Assembly (NCBI GenBank): GCA_030447315.1
Contig: JAUJPD010000009.1
Span: forward strand, 36,140-70,591
Length of the DNA: 34,452 bases
Direction: 5' to 3'
Source: Actinomycetota bacterium
GTDB lineage: Bacteria; Actinomycetota; CADDZG01; WHSQ01
Below the pieces are notes generated by a model. That model made no database searches and was not told the origin of the DNA. It worked only from the letters and a program-made list of their open reading frames with translations. A program made the translations under genes and the position numbers. Shown in pieces: positions 7,603 to 15,268 of this stretch (position 1 is its first letter; each line of letters opens with the position of its first letter).

Positions 7603-8949
7603 CTAGTGCCGGTGCCTTATCGCGCCCGATCGCGTAGCGGCACATGGATTGAGCTCGTCTACGAACCCCCGGGGCGCGACTGCCTCGTAAGACCCAGGCT
7701 TGTCCGGTAAACGGACGCGATAACGCCCGAGGTCGTCGGAGACGGTCTTCGTCACAAGCTTCCTGCCAGCCGTCGTATTACGGAAGATGCGCACAGTGGC
7801 CGACCGGGTGCAAGGGCGGTAGCCGTCGGGACTTCTTACAGAACCGGATGCGAGGACGTGCCGGGTCAGCGAGAGCGAGATGGTCATGTCGTGAGGAGCC
7901 GGTTGAGTAGGCAGGGCCTGAACGTCGACGCTCGACGTCGCCTCATAGAACGCGTGCGCCTCACTCCCGAAGTAAGGGCCGTGAATAGTCTCGGGATCAC
8001 CTTCGTAGGCATAGCTCGATACCGAGTTGACCATCCCTCCGCCGGTGACCCACCCTCCGCCACTCGCGCCCTGAGTCATGTCGCAACCCATGGCGAGCGG
8101 AAACGGCTCGGTCGTGTAACCAGCCGAGTCGCGGTACTCCACGGTGGCCCGACAGCGATAGAGCCTCTCGCCGTCGAACGGAACTGTCTTGGGATAACCG
8201 AAGGAGGAAAAGGTTTGAGCCCAATCCCGATTGAACGTGATGCCGCGCCAGCCAAAAGCCTCGCCGAGTGCTACCCCCTGGTCGTCGCGCGCTATCTCGA
8301 CGGCTCCGATATCGAAGCGGACATCGCCCTTACCGGCTTGGGTCGAGGAATGGTATTGATCCGTCACACCGAAAGCAGTGGCCTCCCAGTAGCCGAACGG
8401 CGCCTCCCCCAAGCGATATCCAGGGGCGAACGCGACGGCATCCGCGGCAACCCCATCTGGACCCAACAAACAATGAGCCGCTGTGACGACGAGGCTGTTG
8501 TCTTGGTCGGGCACGATGGTGCCGGAGCAAGTTGTGGTCCCCGCCGGGAATCGGATGAACAGCCGGCCGTGAGTCACGTAGGGGAAGACGGAGGGGTCGG
8601 TGACCTCCGTTCGCTGGTAACGAAGCCGGGGTCGCGGAAGGGGTGCCCGGCGGAGCGCGCCCGCTACTTCATAAGCCGTCCGTGCCGGAGCCCCGGCCGA
8701 GGCAGCCACCGGTTCAGCGGTGAACTCTGATGCTGCCGTCGGCGAGTCACGGAAGCCCCCGGGGGGAGCGACTAGGTCAGGAGGTTTCGCCAGGTCTGCC
8801 ACCCGCTCCCAGTACTGCTGCCCGCGGGCCTCAGTGCTGAACCAACGGCCGCTGCGGGAGTCACCTCCGGACGCCGTCGTTGGTCCGGCCCCCGCAACCA
8901 CCAAGAGAACGATCAGGAGACTGGTCGTAGTCAAGGTTCTGCTCCGCAT
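7603..8949 (-). CDS. Secreted trypsin-like (S1/V8-like) serine protease
   Basis: Extracellular endopeptidase. A classical signal peptide (residues 1-27, hydrophobic SLLIVLLVVAGAG) precedes a propeptide-like segment of about 100 residues. The catalytic triad is complete: VVTAAHC (H159), RFDIGAVEIA (D213) and QGASGGGW (S296). Cysteines near the active site (C141/C160, C266/C289) could form disulfides. After about residue 345 there is a small domain (SVRSPDGYRPC to DDLGRYRVRLPDKPGSYEA) that looks like a beta-sandwich of the carboxypeptidase-regulatory/Ig type, perhaps for binding the cell wall or substrate. The total is 448 residues. AGGAG precedes the ATG at 8949. The gene stands alone, convergent with the ferritin-like genes. 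The specific substrate is unknown. Confidence 0.9.
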   Translation of the reverse strand: MRSRTLTTTSLLIVLLVVAGAGPTTASGGDSRSGRWFSTEARGQQYWERVADLAKPPDLVAPPGGFRDSPTAASEFTAEPVAASAGAPARTAYEVAGALRRAPLPRPRLRYQRTEVTDPSVFPYVTHGRLFIRFPAGTTTCSGTIVPDQDNSLVVTAAHCLLGPDGVAADAVAFAPGYRLGEAPFGYWEATAFGVTDQYHSSTQAGKGDVRFDIGAVEIARDDQGVALGEAFGWRGITFNRDWAQTFSSFGYPKTVPFDGERLYRCRATVEYRDSAGYTTEPFPLAMGCDMTQGASGGGWVTGGGMVNSVSSYAYEGDPETIHGPYFGSEAHAFYEATSSVDVQALPTQPAPHDMTISLSLTRHVLASGSVRSPDGYRPCTRSATVRIFRNTTAGRKLVTKTVSDDLGRYRVRLPDKPGSYEAVAPRGFVDELNPCAATRSGAIRHRH

Positions 8950-9082
8950 CCCGATTGCTCCTCATCGACCGGTTCTCCTGGATCTCGATCCTAAGAGCAA
9001 CGGCGCGTGGCGGTGGTGGCGTACATCGTGTGGTGCAGAACGCCCGGCGCCGAAGTAGGCGCGACGGCTTGGCAGTGGATCT

Positions 9083-9097
9083 GGGCACCAGGTGCCC
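9083..9097. promoter_or_regulatory. 15-base palindrome downstream of lysA
   Basis: GGGCACC and GGTGCCC flank a single central A, ten bases past the lysA stop and about 135 bases upstream of the protease start. No T-tract follows. It could be a weak lysA terminator (six-pair stem with a three-base loop) or an operator for the protease gene. The rest of 8950-9106 shows nothing else I can name. Confidence 0.3.
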
Positions 9098-9106
9098 TGC
9101 CCGTGG

Positions 9107-10495
9107 CTATAGTGCCGACCCGTCCAACCGACGGTCCAGCTTCAGCACGTCGTCCAGCGTCTCGCGCCGCACGATCTCAACGGCCTTACCGTCCTCGACC
9201 ATCACGATCGGCGGTTTGGTTATCCGGTTGTAGTTGGAGGCCATCGAGTAGGTGTAGGCCCCCGTAGCGGGGATGCACAGCAGGTCCCCTTCCCGAACGT
9301 CCACCGGAAGGGGCACGTCCTTGATCAGGATGTCCCCCGATTCGCAATGCTTGCCAGCCACGGTCGTCCATAGGGTGGACTCGTCGTTCATCCGGTTCGC
9401 AAGTAAGGCCTGGTACTTGGCTCCGTACAGGGGGTAGCGGGGGTTGTCGCTCATTCCACCATCGACCGAGACGTAGACCCGGTCGGTCTGCTCTGGACTA
9501 GGTAGACCTTTTTGGTATGAGTCATCCGACGTGCCTCCGTCGACGGCGACATCGGTACGAACGCCCGGGATGCGCTTGACCGTTCCCACCTTGTACACCG
9601 TGATCGCGCTGGACCCGACGAGCGAGCGACCCGGCTCGAGCGACAACTCCGGGACCGCCAGCCCCAGCGCCGAGAACTCCCGCTCCACCGCGGCCAGGAT
9701 CCGCTGCACCGAATCCGCGGGAGGCGGGGTTATCTCATCGTCGGTGTAAGCGATGCCCAACCCCCCACCCATGTTCAGCTCGGTGGGCTCGAAGGCGAAA
9801 GCATCCTTGGCCTCCCGTAGGAAGACGGCAAGCCGTTTCACCGCCAGATCGAACGCGGCCATCTCGAAGATCTGGGAGCCGATGTGGGCATGCACACCCA
9901 CCAAGCCGGCCGACCGGAGCTCGCTCGCCCGACGCAGGGCATCGAGTGCGGCGCCGTCCGCCAGGGTGAATCCGAACTTTGAGTCCTCTTGTCCCGTCTG
10001 GATGTAGTGGTGGGTATGGGCCTCGACGCCGGGGGTTATCCGTACCAGGAGCTTGGACGTGACACCCACTCGAGCGAGACGGGAGATCTCGTCGTGGGAG
10101 TCGACGACTATCCGGCCGACGCCCAGGTCCCTCGCGGCCTCGAGCTCACCCACCGACTTGTTGTTGCCGTGGAAGAGGACGCGCTCCATCGGGAACCCCG
10201 CGGCTCGTGCCGTCTCGAGCTCTCCGCCGGTGCACACGTCAAGACTGAGCCCGAGGGCCTCGATCATCTCGCACACGGCCACACAGCAAAGCGCCTTTCC
10301 GGCATAGAAGACGCGAGCCGGCTCCAGGGCAGCCGCGTAGGACTTGGCGCGAGTTTCGAGACTCGCCCGATCCAGAACGATCAGAGGGGTTCCGAACCGA
10401 TCTGCTAGATCGACCACATCCACGCCCGCCAGCTGGAGCCTGCCATCGACCACCACGGCGGTGTCGGGCAGCACCTGAGACAAGTTGCTCTGCAT
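9107..10495 (-). CDS. lysA: Diaminopimelate decarboxylase
   Basis: PLP enzyme that catalyses the last step of lysine synthesis, meso-diaminopimelate to lysine. The alanine-racemase-fold barrel carries the PLP lysine in VFYAGKALC (K67). HAHIGSQIFE, MGGGLGIAY and LSLEPGRSLVG are the phosphate- and substrate-binding loops of fold III decarboxylases. The C-terminal domain contains the second-subunit active-site signature GKHCESGDIL. The length of 462 is normal. The gene is nine bases downstream of the PhzF-like gene on the same strand and close to argS, recalling the common actinobacterial argS-lysA-hom-thrC-thrB order, although here hom lies about 6 kb away. No defect is seen. Confidence 0.96.
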   Translation of the reverse strand: MQSNLSQVLPDTAVVVDGRLQLAGVDVVDLADRFGTPLIVLDRASLETRAKSYAAALEPARVFYAGKALCCVAVCEMIEALGLSLDVCTGGELETARAAGFPMERVLFHGNNKSVGELEAARDLGVGRIVVDSHDEISRLARVGVTSKLLVRITPGVEAHTHHYIQTGQEDSKFGFTLADGAALDALRRASELRSAGLVGVHAHIGSQIFEMAAFDLAVKRLAVFLREAKDAFAFEPTELNMGGGLGIAYTDDEITPPPADSVQRILAAVEREFSALGLAVPELSLEPGRSLVGSSAITVYKVGTVKRIPGVRTDVAVDGGTSDDSYQKGLPSPEQTDRVYVSVDGGMSDNPRYPLYGAKYQALLANRMNDESTLWTTVAGKHCESGDILIKDVPLPVDVREGDLLCIPATGAYTYSMASNYNRITKPPIVMVEDGKAVEIVRRETLDDVLKLDRRLDGSAL

Positions 10496-10504
10496 AGACC
10501 GAGG

Positions 10505-11419
10505 TTACGGCACGCTTGTAACTGTGGTGTCGAAGATGAGCTGGCAGCGTCCTCCTATGTGGACCCCATCCGCGTCCGCCTTGACGCCGATGCGACACGG
10601 TCTTCCCATCTCGATCCCTTGCTGGATCTCGAAGTCGATGGGGCCGATACGAGCTGCCAGATAGATGCCGAGAGAGGCGGCCGCCGAGCCGGTCGCCGGA
10701 TCCTCCGCAATCCCCAGTGCCGGAAAGAAACCGCGCGCTCGAACAAAACCGGCTGCCGTCGCCGTCACGCAGTAAGCCCCCGACGCCTCGGAGAGATCCT
10801 CGAGCAGAGAGGCCACCGGTCGGCAGCGTTCGAGCGCCGCGGTGTCCTTTAGGGGAACGATCAGGTGCGGGATGCCTGCATCCGAGACGGCGGCATGAAG
10901 CCGGTTGACGCTTCGACCGAGCTCCCGGGGCTCGAGGCCGACATCGGCGACGTCGATACCCAGGGCCATCGCGATCTTGTGCTCGATCTGCGGCTGCCGA
11001 TCGCGCAGGTCCGGCGACACCTTGCCCGCCCGGTGGAACCACACCACTTCATCTTCGAGAACCACGTCGGTCACTCCCGCCGCCGAGCGCTGTTGGACCT
11101 TTCCCGCAGGTAGCCGGCCAAGGTCGCGAAGGGCCCACGCGGTGCCGAGTGTCGGATGACCGGCGAAAGCCAACTCTTCTCGTGGGGTGAAGATCCTGAC
11201 CGAGTAGCGATCGGAGTCGACCGAGCTTACGAACACCGTCTCCGAGAAGTTCTCTAGGTATCCGCCTGGGGGCTGTAGGTCCTGGGCTATCTGCTGCATC
11301 TGCTCCGCGGTGAAGTCGTTCGCAGCGGGAAAGACCGCGAGCAGGTTCCCGCTTTCGGAAGGGTCGTTTGCCTTCGGGTCCACGAAGACGGAAACGATCT
11401 TGTAATCGAGCTTGCTCAC
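10505..11419 (-). CDS. PhzF-family isomerase/epimerase-like protein
   Basis: Member of the PhzF (phenazine biosynthesis-like, diaminopimelate-epimerase fold) family, 304 residues. It shows the typical YKIVSVFVD...GNLLAVF opening, the LENFSETVFV segment with the conserved catalytic-type glutamate, FAGHPTLGTAWAL, and the C-terminal half with AEDPATGSAAASLGIYL. There are no phenazine genes nearby, so phenazine production should not be inferred; most family members have unknown substrates. Its place between argS and lysA, with only three bases to the argS stop and nine to the lysA start, makes co-transcription likely. A role near diaminopimelate metabolism is only a guess based on the fold and its neighbour. 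Confidence 0.88.
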   Translation of the reverse strand: MSKLDYKIVSVFVDPKANDPSESGNLLAVFPAANDFTAEQMQQIAQDLQPPGGYLENFSETVFVSSVDSDRYSVRIFTPREELAFAGHPTLGTAWALRDLGRLPAGKVQQRSAAGVTDVVLEDEVVWFHRAGKVSPDLRDRQPQIEHKIAMALGIDVADVGLEPRELGRSVNRLHAAVSDAGIPHLIVPLKDTAALERCRPVASLLEDLSEASGAYCVTATAAGFVRARGFFPALGIAEDPATGSAAASLGIYLAARIGPIDFEIQQGIEMGRPCRIGVKADADGVHIGGRCQLIFDTTVTSVP

Positions 11420-11422
11420 GCC

Positions 11423-13081
11423 TTACATCCTCTCCGGAGCGCTCACGCCCAGAAGCCCCAGAGCGTCGGCTATGACGACTCGCGTCGCGACGCACAAGGC
11501 CAGGCGCGCCGCGGTCAGGGTCCGGTCATCGCTCACCACTTTGCAGTCTCGATAGAACGCGGTGAAGGTCGAGGCGAGCTCCTCCGCATAGTGGGTGATG
11601 CGTTGCGGGGCGCGCCGCTCCGCGGCCTCCGGTACCACCTCCTCGTAGGAAGCAAGCTTGCGCATGAGCTCGTCCTCGGCAGGATGAACCAGCGCGTCGA
11701 GCGGAGCCGTCGACGCGTCCGCTTGATGACCCTCGTCGATCGCCTTGCGAAGGATCGAACAGATACGAGCGTGCGCGTACTGAACGTAGTAGACCGGGTT
11801 CTCGGGAGCTTGCTCCTTGACCAGATCGATATCGAATTCCAACGGGGCGTCGATCGAACGGGTGAGGAACGTGTAGCGCGCCGCGTCGACGCCAACCTCG
11901 TCGATCAACTCATCGAGGGCGACGTACACCCCCTCTCGCTTGGAAGCTTTGATCTGTTCGCCTCCACGGACCAGTGAAACGATCTGAACCAGTGGGACCT
12001 CGACAGACGACCGATCGAAACCGAGCGCCTCGACGGCGGCCATGAAGCGAGCCACGGTTCCGTGATGATCGGCTCCCCACAGGTAGATGAGACGGTCGAA
12101 CCCACGCGAGAACTTATTAACGACGTATCCAAGGTCCGCAGCGGAGTATGTGGGCTCGCCGTTCGAGCGGATGACCACCCGATCCTTGTCGTCGCCCAGC
12201 CGGGAAGAGAGGAACCAGACCGCCCCGTCTCGCTCTTCGATCAAGTCTTTCTCGCGCAGCTTGTCGATCGCAGCTGTGACTTGGCCTCGCTCATGGAGCG
12301 TGCTCTCGGAGAACCAGACGTCGAAGCGGGTCCCGAAGCGCTCGAGCGAGCGCTTCGTGTTCTCGAGGATCGGCGGCCACGCCAGCTCGAGCATCCGTTG
12401 CGCGAGCTTCGCCGGCTCGGCCTCGATCATGCTGTCGCCTATCTGCTCGGCGATCATGTGGGCGATGGAGATGACGTCGTCGCCCTTATAGCCATCCTCG
12501 GGCAGGTCCGTCTCGCGGCCGAAGTGTTGGAGGTAGCGAGCGCCCACGGACGCGCCGAACAGCAGCATCTGCCGGCCCGCGTCGTTGAAGTAGTACTCGC
12601 GGATCACCTCGTGTCCCGTCGCCTGGAGCAACGACGCGATGGTGTCCCCTACCGCGGCATGACGTCCGCTGACCACGTTGATCGGTCCGGTGGGGTTGGC
12701 CGAGACGAACTCCACGTTCACCTTTCTCCCGGCGCCTTTTGTCGAACGACCGAAGCCCTCGCTCAGTGCAGCTCGCCGCACGACATCGTGCAGCCACGCC
12801 GGCGAGAGACGGAAGTTGAGGAAGCCGGGACCGGCTACCTCTACGCTTTCGACCAGGCCGGAGGGCTCTATGGCGTCCGCTAGAGCCTGAGCGACATCTC
12901 GCGGCTTGCCCACTCCCTTGGCGACGACAAGTGCGACGTTGGTCGCCCAATCCCCGTGCTCCCGGTTACGGGGCCGCTCGAACGAGGGCTCGGGAACCGA
13001 CTCAGCGGGAAGCGATCCGGCCGCTACCAACGACTCCAGGCCAGCTCGCACGAGATCGACGAGCTGATCTGTGACGACCAT
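11423..13081 (-). CDS. argS: Arginyl-tRNA synthetase
   Basis: Class I synthetase that charges tRNA-Arg. The start at 13081 (MVVTDQLVDLVRAGLESL) gives 552 residues, the normal length. The frame continues upstream but would run through the receiver gene. The N-terminal add domain includes the HGDWATNVAL stretch. The HIGH region reads SANPTGPINVVSGRHAAVGD (128-147), so the canonical HxGH is replaced by NVVS. The KMSKS region reads KASKREG (378-384). This degenerate HIGH type occurs in part of the bacterial ArgRS family. The C-terminal anticodon-binding DALR-like helices are present (YYVQYAHARICSILR onward). The start is five bases past the receiver stop, and the PhzF-like and lysA genes follow. 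Its partner tRNA-Arg(CCG) lies 450 bases upstream. Confidence 0.96.
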   Translation of the reverse strand: MVVTDQLVDLVRAGLESLVAAGSLPAESVPEPSFERPRNREHGDWATNVALVVAKGVGKPRDVAQALADAIEPSGLVESVEVAGPGFLNFRLSPAWLHDVVRRAALSEGFGRSTKGAGRKVNVEFVSANPTGPINVVSGRHAAVGDTIASLLQATGHEVIREYYFNDAGRQMLLFGASVGARYLQHFGRETDLPEDGYKGDDVISIAHMIAEQIGDSMIEAEPAKLAQRMLELAWPPILENTKRSLERFGTRFDVWFSESTLHERGQVTAAIDKLREKDLIEERDGAVWFLSSRLGDDKDRVVIRSNGEPTYSAADLGYVVNKFSRGFDRLIYLWGADHHGTVARFMAAVEALGFDRSSVEVPLVQIVSLVRGGEQIKASKREGVYVALDELIDEVGVDAARYTFLTRSIDAPLEFDIDLVKEQAPENPVYYVQYAHARICSILRKAIDEGHQADASTAPLDALVHPAEDELMRKLASYEEVVPEAAERRAPQRITHYAEELASTFTAFYRDCKVVSDDRTLTAARLALCVATRVVIADALGLLGVSAPERM

Positions 13082-13086
13082 GGCTG

Positions 13087-13464
13087 CTAGGAAGGAAGGA
13101 GGCGCTCGACCACGTCCAGGAGCTCCATCGGGTCGAAAGGTTTGGTGAGATAGTCGTCCACACCGAAGCTCTTGCCCCTGTCGACATCGGATTGCTGGGC
13201 TTTGGCGGAGAGGAACACAACCGGGATGTGCTTGATCGCCTCGTTGGCTTTGAGCTTCGCGCACGTCTGATACCCGTCGAGTCGCGGCATCATTATGTCC
13301 AGGATGATCAGGTCCGGGTGCTCCGCTACCGCTACCTCGTAGGCCTCTTCGCCGTGATGCGCGAGGAGCACATCGTAGCCCTCGACCTCTAAGTTCACCT
13401 CGAGGACGCGCAATATCGCGGGGTCGTCGTCACAGATAAGGATGCGCTTGCCCTCGGTAGTCAT
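13087..13464 (-). CDS. Stand-alone response-regulator receiver protein
   Basis: CheY-like single-domain receiver of 125 residues with no output domain. The acidic pocket CDDD lies at 11-14, the phosphoacceptor is D56 in LIILDIMMP, VVFLSAK provides the conserved Thr/Ser-position serine (S86), and K108 lies in LTKPF. All residues needed for phosphorylation are present. No histidine kinase is encoded in the window. It sits immediately upstream of argS (five bases), so they probably share a transcript. What the phosphorylated form contacts cannot be seen; proteins of this kind often act by protein-protein binding in phosphorelays. Confidence 0.93.
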   Translation of the reverse strand: MTTEGKRILICDDDPAILRVLEVNLEVEGYDVLLAHHGEEAYEVAVAEHPDLIILDIMMPRLDGYQTCAKLKANEAIKHIPVVFLSAKAQQSDVDRGKSFGVDDYLTKPFDPMELLDVVERLLPS

Positions 13465-13525
13465 GACCGCTCGATGCTACCCGTCCCGATTCCTCCAACT
13501 CATGAGGCTAAGGTTGGCCTCCCCT

Positions 13526-13597
13526 GCCCTCGTAGCTCAGGGGATAGAGCACTCGCCTCCGGAGCGAGGTGCGCAGGTTCGAATCCTGCCGGGGGCA
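13526..13597 (+). tRNA. tRNA-Arg (anticodon CCG)
   Basis: A full cloverleaf can be drawn. The acceptor arms GCCCTCG (13526-13532) and CGGGGGC (13590-13596) pair, with discriminator A at 13597. The D arm is GCTC...GAGC. The anticodon arm CTCGC / GCGAG encloses loop CTCCGGA with anticodon CCG. The T arm GCAGG / CCTGC encloses TTCGAAT. The CCA tail is not encoded. It reads the arginine codon CGG, frequent in this GC-rich DNA. The 3' end abuts a recombinase remnant on the opposite strand. Confidence 0.96.
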
Positions 13598-13605
13598 CCT
13601 TGATC

Positions 13606-14120
13606 CACTTATTCGAACTCGGGCGTGAGAAGAGAGCCGCGAACACGTCCGTGAACTCGGCCCGCTTGACTTTGCCGTCTTCAACATAGACGGCCTTGAG
13701 AACGGCCTGGTTGAATCGACGACGTACCTTGGGGTTCGCTTTGAGATATGCAGCATGGCAGCTCCCTGCAAGACGCATGGCGGCGGTGGCCTCTGCCCGA
13801 GGTGCCCTCGTAGCCTGGCTCAGGGCAGGCGCAGCAGCTTCTGACCGAGCGCGGCGAGCGGTTTGGTCAGTGTGACGTAGCTCGCTGGCAGTCTCCTGGC
13901 GCTCGACGATCTCTTCCTCGAGCTCTTTCACTCGACCCATTCCTTCGGGAGCTGGCCTTTGATACAGATCGTCGAGCGCCATCACATACGGTGCGCACTT
14001 CGTCTTGTGGCGCAGCGAGTTCTTCTGCCCGGTGCCCTTGGCCAGTGTCAGCGACAGTTGAAGTTCCCGCGCTGCCCGCAGTGCAGCAGTCCCGAGCGAG
14101 GTCAGGGGATAGAGGCAGTT
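13606..14120 (-). pseudogene. Remnant of a large serine recombinase (C-terminal part)
   Basis: Only the C-terminal end of a site-specific recombinase is left. An open frame from about 14120 includes KTKCAPYVMALDDLYQ, which resembles the end of a zinc-ribbon recombinase domain. A charged coiled-coil stretch (RVKELEEEIVERQETASELRH) follows, and then RRRFNQAVLKAVYVEDGKVKRAEFTDVFAALF, matching the RRLFNQAFFEKIYVDEDG-type terminus of actinobacterial serine recombinases (motif recalled from the family, not searched). The resolvase catalytic domain is missing, and the frame is closed by a stop at 14121-14123. The frame then runs antisense through the tRNA to 13500, where no real protein is expected. 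It marks an old integration event next to tRNA-Arg. The rest of 13598-14174 shows nothing else. Confidence 0.75.
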
Positions 14121-14174
14121 TCACTCATCGGGCCTCCTCACGTTCGGCGGCCCCGGCGGGTTACACAGAGGGAG

Positions 14175-14630
14175 ATGACGAGGACCCTGCCGCCGTTCGC
14201 ACTGCTCGTGGAAGAGCACGGCACCCAGTTGCTGCGGCATGCTCGACGGTTGGCAGGCTCAGAAGCCGAGGACCTCTTGCAGGAGGCCTTGCTCAAGGCT
14301 CTGCGGTCGTACCCCAGGCTCAGGAACGGTGATCACTTGCGGGCATGGCTCTTCCGCGTGCTGACGACGACCGCTTTCGACCGCTGCAGAAAGGTCACTC
14401 CCCTGCCGCTGGCTACCGTGCCCGAGCGCGCGAACGACCCCGAGCTATACGACGACGCATTCGGTTCGTTGCTGGAGGGACTGACCGACACCTCCCGCGC
14501 GGCCCTGGAGCTCCGGTTCGTCCAGGACCTTTCGTACAACCAGCTGGCGGAGCGTCTGGGCATATCTCCAGAGGCGGCCCGCCAACGAGTCTCGAGCGCG
14601 ATCCGGACACTCCGCGGGAGGATCTCATGA
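14175..14630 (+). CDS. ECF-type RNA polymerase sigma factor
   Basis: Small sigma-70 family protein of 151 residues. Region 2 reads LVEEHGTQLLRHARRLAGSEAEDLLQEALLKALRSYPRLRNGDHLRAWLFRVLTTTAFDRCRK, with the DLLQEALLKA core-binding helix and the -10 recognition helix. Region 4 reads LELRFVQDLSYNQLAERLGISPEAARQRVSSAIRTLR, a helix-turn-helix for the -35 element. I chose the ATG at 14175 because the homology begins there and a purine-rich stretch precedes it; the open frame runs further upstream into the recombinase remnant. The next gene, an O6-alkylguanine methyltransferase, overlaps it by four bases (ATGA). No anti-sigma gene is adjacent, so its control is unclear. It may respond to alkylation damage, which is inference from the pairing. 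Confidence 0.9.
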   Translation: MTRTLPPFALLVEEHGTQLLRHARRLAGSEAEDLLQEALLKALRSYPRLRNGDHLRAWLFRVLTTTAFDRCRKVTPLPLATVPERANDPELYDDAFGSLLEGLTDTSRAALELRFVQDLSYNQLAERLGISPEAARQRVSSAIRTLRGRIS

Positions 14631-15190
14631 CACTGTCCCAAGAGCTACTCGAGCAGCTTGCCGAAGATGCGTCTCAAGAGGGCCTCAACGACGCGTTCTT
14701 CACCGAGTTTCTGAGTCCGGTGGGAAACCTCATCGTGGTGCAGAGCAGGTCCGGAATCTGTCGGGTCGCGTTCGACGACGAGCGTAAGGAAGATGTTCTC
14801 GCACAGGTTGCTCGTGTGATCGGGCCACGCATCTTGTGGTCAAGCGAGCTGACGCGAGCCGTCGCGGAGGACTTGGAGGCTTATTTCACCGGCCAGGTCC
14901 AGGACCTCGCCGTGCCTGTGGATCTAGCGCTCGTCGCATCGGAGTTCCGTCGCCGGGTGTTGCAGGACCTTCGCAACATCGGGCCGGGGACCGTGGCGAC
15001 GTACGGAATACTCGCCGAAGCGGTCGGGGCGCCCAGGGCTGCACGAGCGGTCGGCACTGCTTGCGCCAGGAACCCGATCCCCATCGTCCTCCCATGTCAC
15101 AGGGTTGTTCCTTCGGCCGGAGGGGTCGGCGCCTATATCGGCGGGTGTGCAAAGAAACGGTGGCTTCTCGAGTTCGAAGGCGCGCTCTGA
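14627..15190 (+). CDS. ogt: Methylated-DNA-[protein]-cysteine S-methyltransferase (Ogt type)
   Basis: Suicide repair protein that moves an alkyl group from O6-alkylguanine to its own cysteine. The active site is IVLPCHRVVPSAGGVGAYIGG with C157. The DNA-binding helix region, VATYGILAEAVGAPRAARAVGTACARNPIP, is typical, including the arginine finger. The length is 187 residues. The start at 14627 overlaps the sigma factor stop, so the two are translationally coupled. The first 24 residues (MTLSQELLEQLAEDASQEGL and a little beyond) precede the usual Ogt beginning at FFTEFLSPVGNLIVV. They form a short acidic amphipathic extension that could contact the sigma factor, which is speculative. No Ada-like regulatory domain is present. 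Confidence 0.93.
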   Translation: MTLSQELLEQLAEDASQEGLNDAFFTEFLSPVGNLIVVQSRSGICRVAFDDERKEDVLAQVARVIGPRILWSSELTRAVAEDLEAYFTGQVQDLAVPVDLALVASEFRRRVLQDLRNIGPGTVATYGILAEAVGAPRAARAVGTACARNPIPIVLPCHRVVPSAGGVGAYIGGCAKKRWLLEFEGAL

Positions 15191-15268
15191 CCGCACCGAC
15201 TCTTCCACCCCGACCCGCTCACCCGCCTGCGTGAGGCTGTATGAGGGAAACAGGCGTATCTTCATGCG

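Noticed and set aside
10505-11419. Phenazine biosynthesis pathway suggested by the PhzF-like protein
   Set aside because: No other phenazine gene is present, and PhzF-like proteins are widespread with other or unknown roles.
13082-13264. Upstream extension of ArgRS to 13264
   Set aside because: It would overlap almost half of the receiver gene, and the added residues are unlike any ArgRS.
13500-13605. Coding extension of the recombinase ending in PPAGFEPAHLAPEASALSPELRG
   Set aside because: This is the antisense translation of tRNA-Arg, a well-known artefact; it is not treated as protein.
13598-14174. Active mobile element beside tRNA-Arg
   Set aside because: Only the recombinase tail is present, with no catalytic domain and no cargo genes or visible element ends.
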